From Alphaproteobacteria bacterium (GTDB lineage Bacteria; Pseudomonadota; Alphaproteobacteria; Caulobacterales; Caulobacteraceae): 64,000 bases of DNA. Numbering within the stretch: the stretch's first letter is position 1; every line of letters begins with the position of its first letter. The notes under the pieces are model-generated. The model was not told the origin of the DNA. It saw only the letters and a program-made list of their open reading frames with translations, and made no database searches. The DNA is taken from contig JAHJOK010000036.1 in the NCBI GenBank assembly GCA_018820205.1, positions 55,634 through 119,633 on the forward strand, written 5' to 3'. The translations under genes were made by a program, and so were the position numbers. Below, piece after piece: positions 19,014-29,380 of the stretch.

Positions 19014-19041
19014 TTGATTCAGGACTGACTATCCGTTATAC
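19014..19041 (+). promoter_or_regulatory. Candidate housekeeping-type promoter of rpoH
   Basis: TTGATT (19014-19019) and TTATAC (19036-19041) are separated by 16 bases, a good match to a sigma-70-type promoter and unusually AT-rich for this genome. It lies about 175 bases upstream of the rpoH ATG, leaving a long leader that includes the palindrome GCCTCTCAC/GTGAGGC near 19105-19122. In Caulobacter rpoH has both a housekeeping and a heat-shock promoter; no convincing sigma-32 promoter was seen here. Confidence 0.5.
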
Positions 19042-19216
19042 AGGCTGTCGAATGGCGCAAGTGGCGCCTGGGCCACGGTCACAACTCCATGTGACGATCC
19101 GCCTCTCACAAGTGAGGCAACCCATAGCTACTTGTCCGGTTGAGGGGTGAGGAGACGGTGCACATTCGGTGGCCGTCTGCGTCGAGCCTGCTCTTATCTA
19201 GGTTCGGAGGGACCAA

Positions 19217-20104
19217 ATGGCTGCACTGAAATCACTCGCGGTGATGTCGCCTGAACAGGGGCTGTCGCGGTATCTGACTGAAATCCGCAAATTTCCGATG
19301 CTCACCAAGGACGAGGAGTTCATGCTCGCCAAGCGGTGGACCGAGCATCAGGACTCCGAGAGCGCGCACCGCCTCGTGACGTCCCACCTTCGCCTCGTGG
19401 CCAAGATCGCCATGGGTTACCGCGGCTATGGCCTGCCGATCGGCGAGGTGATCTCGGAGGGCAACGTCGGCCTGATGCAGGCCGTGAAGAAATTCGATCC
19501 GGACAAGGGCTTCCGCCTTGCGACCTACGCCATGTGGTGGATCCGCGCCTCGATCCAGGAATACATCCTGCGCAGCTGGTCGCTGGTGAAAATGGGCACC
19601 ACGGCGGCGCAGAAGAAGCTGTTCTTCAACCTGCGCAAGGCCAAGAGCCAGATCTCGGCCTTCGAGGAAGGCGACCTTCACCCGGAGCACCTCTCGGCGA
19701 TCGCCACCAAGCTGGGCGTGTCCGAAGAAGAGGTCACCAACATGAATCGCCGCCTCGGCGGCGACTCCTCATTGAACGCACCGATCCGTTCCGACGGCGA
19801 GAGCGAGTGGCAGGACTGGCTCGCCGATGACACGGCCGTATCCCAGGAAACCGCCCTGGCCGACTCGGAAGAGAAGTCCCTGCGCATGGGCCTGCTTCAG
19901 GAGGCAATGGGCGAACTGACCGATCGCGAAAAACACATCCTGACCGAACGCCGCCTCAAGGATGATCCGGTCACGCTCGAAGAGCTGGCGGGCCAGTACG
20001 GCGTCTCCCGCGAGCGTGTGCGCCAGATCGAGGTCCGCGCGTTCGAAAAGCTGCAGAAGGCCATGCGGGCGGCGGCCGAGGAACGCAACCTGGTCGACGC
20101 CTGA
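19217..20104 (+). CDS. rpoH: Heat-shock RNA polymerase sigma factor RpoH (sigma-32)
   Basis: A 295-residue sigma-70 family protein that directs RNA polymerase to heat-shock promoters. Region 1.2/2.1 (PEQGLSRYLTEIRKFPMLTKDEEFMLAKRW), region 2.2-2.4 (AHRLVTSHLRLVAKIAMGYRGYGLPIGEVISEGNVGLMQAVKKFDP and the YAMWWIRASIQEYILRSWSLVK recognition helix) and the region 4 helix-turn-helix (LAGQYGVSRERVRQIEVRAFEKLQ) are complete. The RpoH box starting QKKLFFNLRK, specific to sigma-32, follows region 2. GGAGG lies 6 bases before the ATG. It is monocistronic, with a hairpin just after the stop. Confidence 0.97.
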   Translation: MAALKSLAVMSPEQGLSRYLTEIRKFPMLTKDEEFMLAKRWTEHQDSESAHRLVTSHLRLVAKIAMGYRGYGLPIGEVISEGNVGLMQAVKKFDPDKGFRLATYAMWWIRASIQEYILRSWSLVKMGTTAAQKKLFFNLRKAKSQISAFEEGDLHPEHLSAIATKLGVSEEEVTNMNRRLGGDSSLNAPIRSDGESEWQDWLADDTAVSQETALADSEEKSLRMGLLQEAMGELTDREKHILTERRLKDDPVTLEELAGQYGVSRERVRQIEVRAFEKLQKAMRAAAEERNLVDA

Positions 20105-20113
20105 TGCTGTCGG

Positions 20114-20135
20114 CGCGGGTCCTAGCCGGCCCGCG
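20114..20135. terminator. Hairpin between convergent rpoH and pseudo-receiver genes
   Basis: CGCGGG (20114-20119) pairs with CCCGCG (20130-20135) around a 10-base loop, 10 bases after the rpoH stop and overlapping the end of the convergent gene. There is no clear U-tract, so it is a weak terminator candidate for either strand. Confidence 0.35.
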
Positions 20136-20940
20136 TCAGCTGCGTTTCAGGATCCGCTAACAACAGAAGCGCGCCGATCGGACCAGCCAGGGTCGCCTTG
20201 GTGGGATGGCCTGACGCCAGGCATCCTTCCAGACCAGCGGCGGCGACGGCCAGCCGCGAATCCGATGTCTTCATCGCCAGCGCTTTCAGCGTCTGGGCCT
20301 GTTGCTTGACGGCGCGGGTCGCCTGCATGGGGTCGCTGTCGAACTGCGCCAGAGACGCCGCCAGGATGCGCATGGCCTGATCCTTGACCGCCACGGCGGC
20401 CTCGGCCGCGCTTGACGGCTTGTCGGCCTTGCGCTTTTGCGGCCCGGCGTATTCGCCGGAGTTGAAGCGCCGTCGGTCCGGCCCGACATAGCCGACGGCC
20501 TCGATCCAGTCGCGAGGCTTCAGGGCGACGTTCTCGACCCTGCGGAACAGGTCGGTCGAGGTGAACGGCTTCCTCAGGAACTCGTGGATGCCGCTGTCGC
20601 GGGCCCCCTTGATCGAGGATGCCGTCGCTTCGGCCGTCATCATGATGATCGGCGACCGACGACACGCCAGATTCGACCGCCGGATCGCCTTGGCCAGTCT
20701 TTCGCCATCCAGGCGCGGGCCGGTGCGCTCCGTGAAGATCAGGCCGGGCTCCATCTCCCGGGCATGATCCTGCACGCGATGTTCGTCGGCCTCGATCACG
20801 ATCTCGCGCGCGCCCAGGCTCTTCATGATGTCCTGCAACAGGCGCGCCGACGCCGCGTTCGGGTCGGCGATCAGCACCCGCCGCACCACAGGTTCGATAC
20901 GGTTCAGGGTCTTGGCGTCGGCTGCAAACACGCATGGCAC
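20122..20940 (-). CDS. Response-regulator-like protein with Glu at the phosphorylation site
   Basis: A 272-residue protein whose residues about 20-140 form a CheY-like receiver: RVLIADPNAAS (first-strand Asp), IIMMTAEA and FLRKPF (conserved Lys124). The third strand, where phosphorylatable Asp is expected, reads LIFTERTGPRLDG, placing Glu71 at that site, so it probably cannot be phosphorylated normally and may act as a constitutive mimic. The C-terminal half is helical (KDQAMRILAASLAQFDSDPMQATRAVKQQ) with no DNA-binding or enzymatic motif recognised; it may be a histidine-phosphotransferase-like or interaction domain. It lies between rpoH and purA. Confidence 0.75.
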   Translation of the reverse strand: MPCVFAADAKTLNRIEPVVRRVLIADPNAASARLLQDIMKSLGAREIVIEADEHRVQDHAREMEPGLIFTERTGPRLDGERLAKAIRRSNLACRRSPIIMMTAEATASSIKGARDSGIHEFLRKPFTSTDLFRRVENVALKPRDWIEAVGYVGPDRRRFNSGEYAGPQKRKADKPSSAAEAAVAVKDQAMRILAASLAQFDSDPMQATRAVKQQAQTLKALAMKTSDSRLAVAAAGLEGCLASGHPTKATLAGPIGALLLLADPETQLTRAG

Positions 20941-21008
20941 TCCGGGATGACCAATGTGCCTAACATCGGCCGGTTAAGGCCGCGTTGAACCCGACGATGA
21001 TTCCGCCC

Positions 21009-22304
<1,296 letters not shown>

Positions 22305-22384
22305 TGCATGAAACTCCGCTGATGCGGGCGCAGCCTATAGCGGGGGAATCGCGGAATGTCGTCCCGACAGGGAGCGATTTCCCC

Positions 22385-23542
22385 TCAGACCCCGGCGATC
22401 GCCGTCTCGAACGCCCAGTCCAGCCACGGGGTCGCCGCGACGACGTCCTCGGTCTCGACCGTGCATCCGCACCACAGACGCAGGCCCGCCGGTGCATTCC
22501 GGTGGCTTTCCACATCGAATGCCGCGCCCTCGTCTTCCAGCAAGGCCTTCATCCGCTTCACGAACGCCTGTCGCCCCGCATCATCCAGCACCGTCACCCG
22601 CGGATCGACGATCTTCAGACATACCGAGGTCGTCGACCGGATCGCCGCATCCTCGGCCAGGTATTCCACCCAGACCGTCCGCCCGACCCAGTCAGCCAGG
22701 GCGTCCGCGTTCGCATCGGTCCGCCGGATCAGTTCGGCCAGACCGCCGATCCGTTGCGCCCACTCCAGCGCGTCGATCCAGTCTTCCAGCGTCCATACCG
22801 AGAAGGTGTTGATCATCGTGCCGGTGGCCAGCGCCCGGTCGAAGCCCGTGCCGTCGCGCAGCCTCAACACCTTGGGGACCGGTCGCGGCGGTTCGTAGCT
22901 GTCCAGCCGCTCGACCGCACGGGGCGACAAGGCCGCGACGCCGATCCCCGCCTCTCCGCCCAGCGCCTTCTGGAAGCTGAAGGTCACCACATCCAGCGGC
23001 CCATAGTCGATCGGCATGGCGAAGGCGGCCGAGGTCGCGTCGCAGATCACGATCCCCTCACGATCCATCGAGATGAAGTCCGCGTTCGGCACCCGCACGC
23101 CCGAGGTCGTGCCGTTCCACGGAAACACCAGGTCCTTCTTCGGATCGACCCGGGCCAGATCCGGCAGTTCGCCCCACGGCGCGTCCAGGATTTCCAGCCC
23201 GTCCAGTTTCAGATGGTCCCTGGCGTCGCTCGCCCACTGTTTTCCGAAATTCTCGAACGCCACGACCTGGACAGGCCGCTGACCGAGCATGTTCCACATG
23301 GCCGCCTCGACCGCGCCCGTGTCCGAGCCCGGCAGATAGGCCAGCACCCAATCCTCGGGAATCTCCAGCACCGCCTTGGTCAGCCGCAGACCATAGGCGA
23401 ACCGCTCGACCGTCTCTGGCGCGCGGATGCCCCGTCCCAGCAGGTCGTGCGGCAAGGCCTGCGACGACCATCCCGGCCGCTTCGCCGTCGGGCCGGACGC
23501 GAACCAGGGTCGCGCCGGCTTCACGCCGGGCCTTGTCGCCAT
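22385..23542 (-). CDS. serC: Phosphoserine aminotransferase
   Basis: A 385-residue PLP enzyme of the alphaproteobacterial/methanosarcinal SerC type, converting 3-phosphohydroxypyruvate to phosphoserine. Visible motifs: PWFASGPTAKRPGWS at the N terminus, LAYLPGSDTGAVEAAMWNML, FPWNGTTSGVRVPN, IVICDATSAAFAMP, the PLP-lysine region VTFSFQKALGGEAGIGVAAL and TGTMINTFSVWTLEDW. The start overlaps the stop of the upstream dnaJ-like gene (TGATG), so translation is coupled. serA, often next to serC, is not within this window. Confidence 0.92.
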   Translation of the reverse strand: MATRPGVKPARPWFASGPTAKRPGWSSQALPHDLLGRGIRAPETVERFAYGLRLTKAVLEIPEDWVLAYLPGSDTGAVEAAMWNMLGQRPVQVVAFENFGKQWASDARDHLKLDGLEILDAPWGELPDLARVDPKKDLVFPWNGTTSGVRVPNADFISMDREGIVICDATSAAFAMPIDYGPLDVVTFSFQKALGGEAGIGVAALSPRAVERLDSYEPPRPVPKVLRLRDGTGFDRALATGTMINTFSVWTLEDWIDALEWAQRIGGLAELIRRTDANADALADWVGRTVWVEYLAEDAAIRSTTSVCLKIVDPRVTVLDDAGRQAFVKRMKALLEDEGAAFDVESHRNAPAGLRLWCGCTVETEDVVAATPWLDWAFETAIAGV

Positions 23543-24450
23543 CAGATCTTCCCCGGCTTGTAGGGCCGGCTGGACCGCCAGTCCTCGGCCACCCGCAACA
23601 GGATCGGATCGATCGTCTCGGGCAGCATGATCATCAGCCGCGCCTTCAGGTCGCCGCGCGCGCCGCCGGCATAGGCGCCCTTGCCCCTCAGCCGCATGAT
23701 CTGTCCGGAGTTGGAGCCCTTGGGCACGGTCACCGACACAGGCCCGTCAGGTGTCTGGCACTCCACCTTGCCGCCCAGAACCGCGTCGGGAACCGAGATC
23801 GGCAGGTCCATGGTCACATCCGCGCCCTCGACCTTGAATACCGGATGCGGCGCGATCCGCAGTTCGATCAGGGCGTCGCCCTTTTCGGTCCGGCCCGCCA
23901 TGCCTTGGCCGCGCAGCCGGATCGTCTGGCCATTGGTCGCGCCCTTGGGGATGGCCACGTCCAGCGTCCGCCCGTCCGAGAACTGGATGCGCCGGGTGGC
24001 CCCGCCGATCGAGTCTTCCAGGCTGATTTCCAGAGTGGCCCGGACATCCTGACCACGCCCGAACCCCTTCGCCGGTCCCCGTCCACCACCGAACCGACCG
24101 AAGATTTCGTCCAGGTCCAGATCCTCGAACGCCGCCCGACCGCCCGGTCCCCCGGCGTGATTGAACCCGCCGAAGCCGCCGGCGCCTGCGCCGGGCTGGG
24201 CCCCGCCATAGCCGCGATACTGCTGCTGACCGTCAGCATCGATCTGGCCCGAGTCGAACTGGGCCTTCTTGTCCGGATCGTTCAGGATATCGAAGGCCGC
24301 CGACACTCGCTTGAACCGCTCCTCGGTCGCGGTGTCGCCCCGGTTCTTGTCGGGATGCAGTTCCTTGGCCAGTTTTCGGAAGGCGGCCTTGATCTCGGCG
24401 GCGCTTGCCCCCCTGGACACGCCCAGTTCCTTATAGGGATCACCCGCCAC
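23542..24450 (-). CDS. DnaJ/CbpA-type co-chaperone
   Basis: A 302-residue J-domain protein that stimulates DnaK. The J domain is at residues 1-70 (YKELGVSRGASAAEIKAAFRKLAKELHPDKNRG, HPD motif intact), followed by a Gly/Phe-rich linker (GYGGAQPGAGAGGFGGFN) and two C-terminal substrate-binding beta domains (ATLEISLEDSIGGATRRI, PKGATNGQTIRLRGQGM, KVECQTPDGPVSVTVPKGSNSGQIMRLRGKGA). There is no Cys-rich zinc region, so it is of the CbpA (type II) class rather than canonical DnaJ. The ATG is at 24450; it is coupled to serC. Confidence 0.93.
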   Translation of the reverse strand: MAGDPYKELGVSRGASAAEIKAAFRKLAKELHPDKNRGDTATEERFKRVSAAFDILNDPDKKAQFDSGQIDADGQQQYRGYGGAQPGAGAGGFGGFNHAGGPGGRAAFEDLDLDEIFGRFGGGRGPAKGFGRGQDVRATLEISLEDSIGGATRRIQFSDGRTLDVAIPKGATNGQTIRLRGQGMAGRTEKGDALIELRIAPHPVFKVEGADVTMDLPISVPDAVLGGKVECQTPDGPVSVTVPKGSNSGQIMRLRGKGAYAGGARGDLKARLMIMLPETIDPILLRVAEDWRSSRPYKPGKI

Positions 24451-24548
24451 GCCTACTCCGCTCCGTCAGGATCTGCCGGAACCGTCACGCGCTGCGACGG
24501 CCCTTCGTCCTGTCAGTTAAGGCATGCGGCCCCCGGCGCAATCGTTTT

Positions 24549-27500
24549 TCAGGCAATCAACGGTGTTCTGGCCTCGACGCCCCAGCCGAAGGCGGCGCCG
24601 TATTGCGACACGACCACGACCGCATCCGGCCCGATTCCGCCCGGAAAATCATCCGCCAGATCGTCCGCCGTTAGCAGGATCGAAAGGGCCTCGACCTCCA
24701 GCACCCGTCGTTCGACCCCGCCGTCCAGCAGACGCACGCGGAACCGTCGGGGGTCGGTCTCCTCCGGTTCCAGATCCCAGACGTCTCCGCCTCGCCGAAC
24801 CCTTGGCCGCCAGCCGATTTCGATGTCGTCTTCCACTGCGACCGCGGCCAGATCGGCCGGGCTCCACGGTCGGCCGTGCAGATTGGCCACGTGGAATACG
24901 GCTTCGCTGAAACCTGGCCCGCCGGGCGGTTGCCCGTTCGGCCCGACCCGCGCCAGCCGTGACAGCCCCCGTTCGGCGACGTCCATCCTGAACCGCCCCG
25001 CGTCGGGGCTCAGCAACACCACGACCGCCCCCTCCGCGGCGCCGGCCGCCATCTCCCATTCCGTCCCCTGCTGCCCGCGCAGCAATCCCGTCAGCCGCCA
25101 GCTTCCGTCCTCTGTCAGAACCGCGTCCCGGTACTGGAATATCTCCCAGCCGACCGCCGTGTTCACAACCGCCAGATTGGCCCCGCCGAGCACGGCGCTT
25201 TCTGCGGCCGACACAGGCGGACGCCCCTCCAGTCTGACGTTGACCGCGTTCGCCTCATCCCACCGGTGCGGCGCGCCGGGATCGAGCGGCAGGGTCAGCC
25301 GTCCGACGGTCGCCGGCGTCGCCACCGTCCCGCGTAGGCTCAGGGTGTCGACGGACTCGCCGACATGCACCGCCATCGGCCGCCACGGTTCCGCCGCCGC
25401 CACGGCGATCAGACGATCGTCCGCCTCGGCCCCGGGCAAGGGCGGCAGGTCGAGAATCTGGATGAAGGGCGGCCCGCTCTTCTCGACCCCTGCGCCCGGC
25501 CGCCATCGCACCTCATCGGGCTCTATCCTGACGCCCGTTTCGCGGCGCGCCAGCACCACCGTCGCCGTCTCGTCCAGGGCCAGCCGTTCGATCCGCCAGG
25601 CCCCGACCTGACCCTCCACCGCGACGCAGTCTCCCGGCTCCAGGGTCAGGGCCTGCAAGGGGCCGAGGGCGACCGTCAGCCGGTCCGCCCCGTCGTCGCG
25701 GATCAGTCTCTCCGCCAAAGCCCTCGCCAGACCCGCGCCGCAGACGGCCGGCAGATCGATATCGACCGCCCCGGCCGCCCCTTCCACCTCGCCCCGCACC
25801 GTCGCCGCCCCGGTCTGATAGTCCGCGCCCTCATCGATATATCGAACCCTTGCGGCGGTAGGCGGCGGCTCCAGCGTCCGGGCGCGAATCGGCCCGGTCG
25901 GGTCGTCCATCACCGCCATCTCTTCAAGCGCCAGCCCGGCCCCCGTCGCCTCGACGCCGATCAACTGGACGACCCCGCCCCGCTCGGCCGCCGTCATGTC
26001 CAGCGCCCGCAACAGCGGCTCCAGCGCGTCCCGGGTCCGCATCGGCCGGTCGATCACATACCCCTCAACCGCGCCCAGAGGCTCGCCGACGAAGAACGCC
26101 GCGTCGTCCAACCCGCCGCGTCTCAGGATAGCCGCCAGCAGGTCGCCGGTCTCGCCAGGCATCCGCCCGTTCAGCCAGTGCCCGGCTGCCCAGCCGCTCG
26201 CATCCGACCATTCGTCTTCCAGCGCCGGAAAGGCCGGATAGGGCCTCGCATCCCAGCACCAGACGTCGGCCGCCTGCAACATCGGCCCGTGATAGATCGC
26301 CGAAACCGGATTGTTCGCCGTCAGCGCGAAATGGTCCAGCACCGCCTCCAGCGCGCGACGCTGCATCCGGTCGTCGCGCCCGCCCGTCGAGAACGGCGGC
26401 AGATGGCTTTCCGACGATTTCGGATCCTGAAACAGATTGGGCGCATTGCCGCCCCGGTCGACCGCCGCACACCCGAACTCCGTCAACCGGATCGGTTTCA
26501 TTCCCGGGGTCCAGTCCGTCGGCATGTCGTTGCGGACCCCGCCTGGACGATCGTGGTGCGCATTCGACCACCATCCCTTCAAATCCTTGGCCCGAAATAC
26601 CCAATGCTCGCCATGGGCGCCGTCGCTGATCGGCGTGCGAACCTGCGCCTCCCGGTCGGCATCGCTGGCGTAGTACCAGTCGAAGCCGTCGCCGCCCGCA
26701 ACCTGCGCCGCCAGATAGGCTCGGTCGTCCGGTCCGTCGAACATCTCCGCATCGACCCCGCCGTCGCCCGCCCGCCAGTCGCCCAGCGGCGGATACCAGT
26801 CGATGCCGACGTAATCGATCGCCTCATCGGCCCAGAGCGGATCCAGGTGAAAGATCACATCGCCCGATCCATCGCTCGGACGATGGCAGGAATATTCCGA
26901 CCAGTCCGCCGCATAGGACAGCTGAACCGTCGGCCCCGCGATCGCCCGGCACTCCGCCGCCAGCGCCCGGTACTGCGCCACTGCGGGATATGCCCCGCCC
27001 GCATCCCGCGTCCAGGTCAGTCCGCGCATCTCGGACCCGATCAACAGCCCGTCGCATCCCGTCTCGGCCACGATCTGCGCATAGTGCAGCGCCAGCCGTC
27101 GCAGACCCCAGTCGCCCGCCCCGCCGAACAGCGCCGCCACCTCCGCCGGCGCTCCCGCGCCGTCCTCGCCCCTGACGCGGCCACGCCACGGATAGGCCGC
27201 CTGCCTCGCGCCGCCATAGGGATCCGGCAGGTCGTTGTCCGCCGCCACGTCCATGAACACGAACGGATACAGGGTCGCCTCCCAGCCTCGCGCCCGGATC
27301 GCCGCGATCGCCTGCCTCACGCTCTCGTCAGACGGGGTCCCGCCATAGGCCGGCCGCCCGTCAACCTCGCTGATCAGATGGGCCTCCTCCCGATCCAGCC
27401 CCGCGACCGACCAGTCCAGCGGCTCGGTCCGCTTGTCCCGCCGCTCTACGCCCGGCTTGATCCGACATTGTCCGGCCCTCAGGTCGTCGCCGAACCAGCC

Positions 27501-28286
27501 GATCACCAGACTGACCCGTTTCAGGTTCGGACACTGGGCCTGCAGTTGATCCAGTGAGGCGACCAGGTCCGTCCGCCCGTCGGCCAGATGCACATTCTCC
27601 GCCGTCGTCGCCGTCAGCCCTTCGCGCCGCAGCACGGCCTGCGTCGCCAGCACGAACTCGCCGGCTCCGGGGATCAGGCACACGCCTTCAAGCGCTTCCT
27701 CCAGCCCATCTCCGTCGGGCCTGCGAAATACCTCGAAACTCAGCTGAGGCGCCCGGTCCCCGAATGGTCCCAGCGGCAGATCCTCGAACACCACATAGGC
27801 CGTGCCGCGATAGGCCGGCGCCGCCCCCTCGACCGACTCGATCAGCGGATCGGGCGTCTGGTCGTCCGTCCCGCGATACACCCGCATGGCCACGCCGGTC
27901 TGGTCCAGCAACCGGCCGTCGGCCCAGATGCGTCCGATCCCGTCGATCGGCCCCTCGCAGATCGCCACGGCGAAGCTCAGCGAATAGTCATAGTCGACCG
28001 TCCTCGGCCCGCCCTTGCCGCCGCCGCTCTCGTTGCGACGTTCCAGGAACCGCGCCGCCCAGATCATCTGCCCGGTCACCCGCGCCCGTCCAAAGGCGCA
28101 GACCATCGGCGCGCCCTCCGCTGTGGATTGCAGCCGCAGGGTCTCCAGCCTCGGCCCGCGCTGACGTTCCGGCGACAGTGCGCCGACCAGCCCCCGATCC
28201 AGCGCCCCGCCCAGGGCCGCCCCGACCGCGCGCCCGACGCCGCCGCCCAGCACGCCCCCCAGTCCACCCATCACGACCTGCGCCAT
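24549..28286 (-). CDS. GTA baseplate multidomain protein megatron (gp15-like)
   Basis: A 1245-residue protein, the largest GTA product, forming the tail tip. The N terminus is an Ala/Gly-rich hydrophobic stretch (LGGVLGGGVGRAVGAALGGALDRGL). A phage-tail-like part follows (VDYDYSLSFAVAICEGPIDGIGRIWADG), then the GTA TIM-barrel region (residues about 400-720: GCDGLLIGSEMRGLTWTRD, AIDYVGIDWYPPLGDWR, PIRLTEFGCAAVDRGGNAPN). The last 500 residues are beta-rich repeats as in phage hub proteins. The start follows directly after the gp14 stop. It ends the GTA cluster; dnaJ-serC-purA follow on the same strand after 98 bases. Confidence 0.93.
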   Translation of the reverse strand: MAQVVMGGLGGVLGGGVGRAVGAALGGALDRGLVGALSPERQRGPRLETLRLQSTAEGAPMVCAFGRARVTGQMIWAARFLERRNESGGGKGGPRTVDYDYSLSFAVAICEGPIDGIGRIWADGRLLDQTGVAMRVYRGTDDQTPDPLIESVEGAAPAYRGTAYVVFEDLPLGPFGDRAPQLSFEVFRRPDGDGLEEALEGVCLIPGAGEFVLATQAVLRREGLTATTAENVHLADGRTDLVASLDQLQAQCPNLKRVSLVIGWFGDDLRAGQCRIKPGVERRDKRTEPLDWSVAGLDREEAHLISEVDGRPAYGGTPSDESVRQAIAAIRARGWEATLYPFVFMDVAADNDLPDPYGGARQAAYPWRGRVRGEDGAGAPAEVAALFGGAGDWGLRRLALHYAQIVAETGCDGLLIGSEMRGLTWTRDAGGAYPAVAQYRALAAECRAIAGPTVQLSYAADWSEYSCHRPSDGSGDVIFHLDPLWADEAIDYVGIDWYPPLGDWRAGDGGVDAEMFDGPDDRAYLAAQVAGGDGFDWYYASDADREAQVRTPISDGAHGEHWVFRAKDLKGWWSNAHHDRPGGVRNDMPTDWTPGMKPIRLTEFGCAAVDRGGNAPNLFQDPKSSESHLPPFSTGGRDDRMQRRALEAVLDHFALTANNPVSAIYHGPMLQAADVWCWDARPYPAFPALEDEWSDASGWAAGHWLNGRMPGETGDLLAAILRRGGLDDAAFFVGEPLGAVEGYVIDRPMRTRDALEPLLRALDMTAAERGGVVQLIGVEATGAGLALEEMAVMDDPTGPIRARTLEPPPTAARVRYIDEGADYQTGAATVRGEVEGAAGAVDIDLPAVCGAGLARALAERLIRDDGADRLTVALGPLQALTLEPGDCVAVEGQVGAWRIERLALDETATVVLARRETGVRIEPDEVRWRPGAGVEKSGPPFIQILDLPPLPGAEADDRLIAVAAAEPWRPMAVHVGESVDTLSLRGTVATPATVGRLTLPLDPGAPHRWDEANAVNVRLEGRPPVSAAESAVLGGANLAVVNTAVGWEIFQYRDAVLTEDGSWRLTGLLRGQQGTEWEMAAGAAEGAVVVLLSPDAGRFRMDVAERGLSRLARVGPNGQPPGGPGFSEAVFHVANLHGRPWSPADLAAVAVEDDIEIGWRPRVRRGGDVWDLEPEETDPRRFRVRLLDGGVERRVLEVEALSILLTADDLADDFPGGIGPDAVVVVSQYGAAFGWGVEARTPLIA

Positions 28287-28736
28287 TCAGCCCTCCCTCA
28301 TCTCGTCGGGCCAGGCGAACACGGCCGCCAGCCGCCGCATCCACCACGGCCCCATCCAGCTCTCGACCACCGCCCGCCCCCAGTAGGCGTGGATCATCCG
28401 GGGTTCCGGCGACCCCAGGGCGCTCAGGATCGCGCAGTGTTTCGCCGGCGCCCCGTCGCTCATCCGGAACAGCAGCACGTCGCCGGGCCGCATCTCTTGC
28501 GTCGGCCGCGCGACCAGCCGCCGCCGCGCCGCCGCCATCAGGGTCTCCTCGCCCCCGACCTCGGCCCAGTCGGCGGAATAGGCCGGCGTCGGTTCGGGTT
28601 CGTCCCCGACCGTCTCGCGCCACACCCCGCGCACCAGACCCAGACAGTCCGCGCCCTTCCCCCTCACGCTGGCCTGATGTCGATAGGGCGTGCCCAGCCA
28701 GCCGCGCGCCGCCGCCACGTATCGGTCCTCGTTCAT
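28287..28736 (-). CDS. GTA NlpC/P60-type cell-wall peptidase (gp14-like)
   Basis: A 149-residue cysteine peptidase. The active-site region GADCLGLVRGVWRE holds the nucleophilic Cys and MIHAYWGRAVVES the catalytic His; AARGWLGTPYRHQASVRGKG is the usual N-terminal lead. In GTAs this protein sits near the tail tip and opens the peptidoglycan of the recipient cell. Its start overlaps the gp13 stop by 4 bases (ATGA) and megatron follows without a gap, so translation is coupled on both sides. Confidence 0.92.
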   Translation of the reverse strand: MNEDRYVAAARGWLGTPYRHQASVRGKGADCLGLVRGVWRETVGDEPEPTPAYSADWAEVGGEETLMAAARRRLVARPTQEMRPGDVLLFRMSDGAPAKHCAILSALGSPEPRMIHAYWGRAVVESWMGPWWMRRLAAVFAWPDEMREG

Positions 28737-29377
28737 CGTCGGCTTCCGCCGTCATGCTGCCCGCCGGTCGCCGGATGAGCGGTTAGGAAGTCGTCGCCCG
28801 GAATGTCCGGAAAGCCCCGAAAATTGATCCCGTTGTCGAACGTCGCGACGCAGGTCTCCCAGCGTTTGTCACAGACCCGCCCGTCCGCATCGATCCCGCA
28901 GCGCGCATCGCCCAGCACCGCGTCGCAGCTCCGGCCATAGGTCCGACCGACCACCCGCTCCAGCACCGCCAGCGGTCCTTCCAGATCGGCGACGAATCCC
29001 TGGCCCTCGCGTCGGATCCGCGCCAGCCGCCCGCGCGCCATCAGCACCTTCAGGTCCGGACGCCGCCAGTCGACACGCCACAGCGCGACCCCGGCCGCGT
29101 CCCACAGCCCCGCCAGCACGTCCGTCTCGGTGATCCGTTCGTCGTCCAGCGCCCCACCGATGGCCAGACCGCCCGCCGCCAGACCCGCCCCGCCCTCGGC
29201 GGCGCCGTGCGTCCATCCGCTCGCCGCCCGGCACTCCGTCCCCTCGACCGTCAGATCCCGGTCATGGTCGGTGAAGCCCAGCCGTGTCCCGTCCGCCCGC
29301 GTCACGATCCAGGCATGACACAGGGTCGCGGCGCCGCTTTCGATGCGGGCGGCCAGTTCGCTCGGAATATCCCTCAT
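28733..29377 (-). CDS. GTA tail hub protein, DUF2163 (gp13-like)
   Basis: A 214-residue protein with the DUF2163/phage-BR0599 pattern: N-terminal CHAWIVTRADGTRLGFTDHDRDL, central VLAGLWDAAGVALWRVDW, and C-terminal GRTYGRSCDAVLGDARCGID with KRWETCVATFDNGINFRGFPDIPGDDFL. The conserved Cys residues in the C-terminal part are typical of gp13, an iron-sulfur-binding hub component in the Rhodobacter capsulatus particle. It is 3 bases after gp12 and overlaps gp14. Confidence 0.9.
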   Translation of the reverse strand: MRDIPSELAARIESGAATLCHAWIVTRADGTRLGFTDHDRDLTVEGTECRAASGWTHGAAEGGAGLAAGGLAIGGALDDERITETDVLAGLWDAAGVALWRVDWRRPDLKVLMARGRLARIRREGQGFVADLEGPLAVLERVVGRTYGRSCDAVLGDARCGIDADGRVCDKRWETCVATFDNGINFRGFPDIPGDDFLTAHPATGGQHDGGSRR

Positions 29378-29380
29378 GGT

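Noticed and set aside
22305..22384. Expected serA gene next to serC
   Set aside because: The 80-base gap between serC and purA is too short; serA must be elsewhere.
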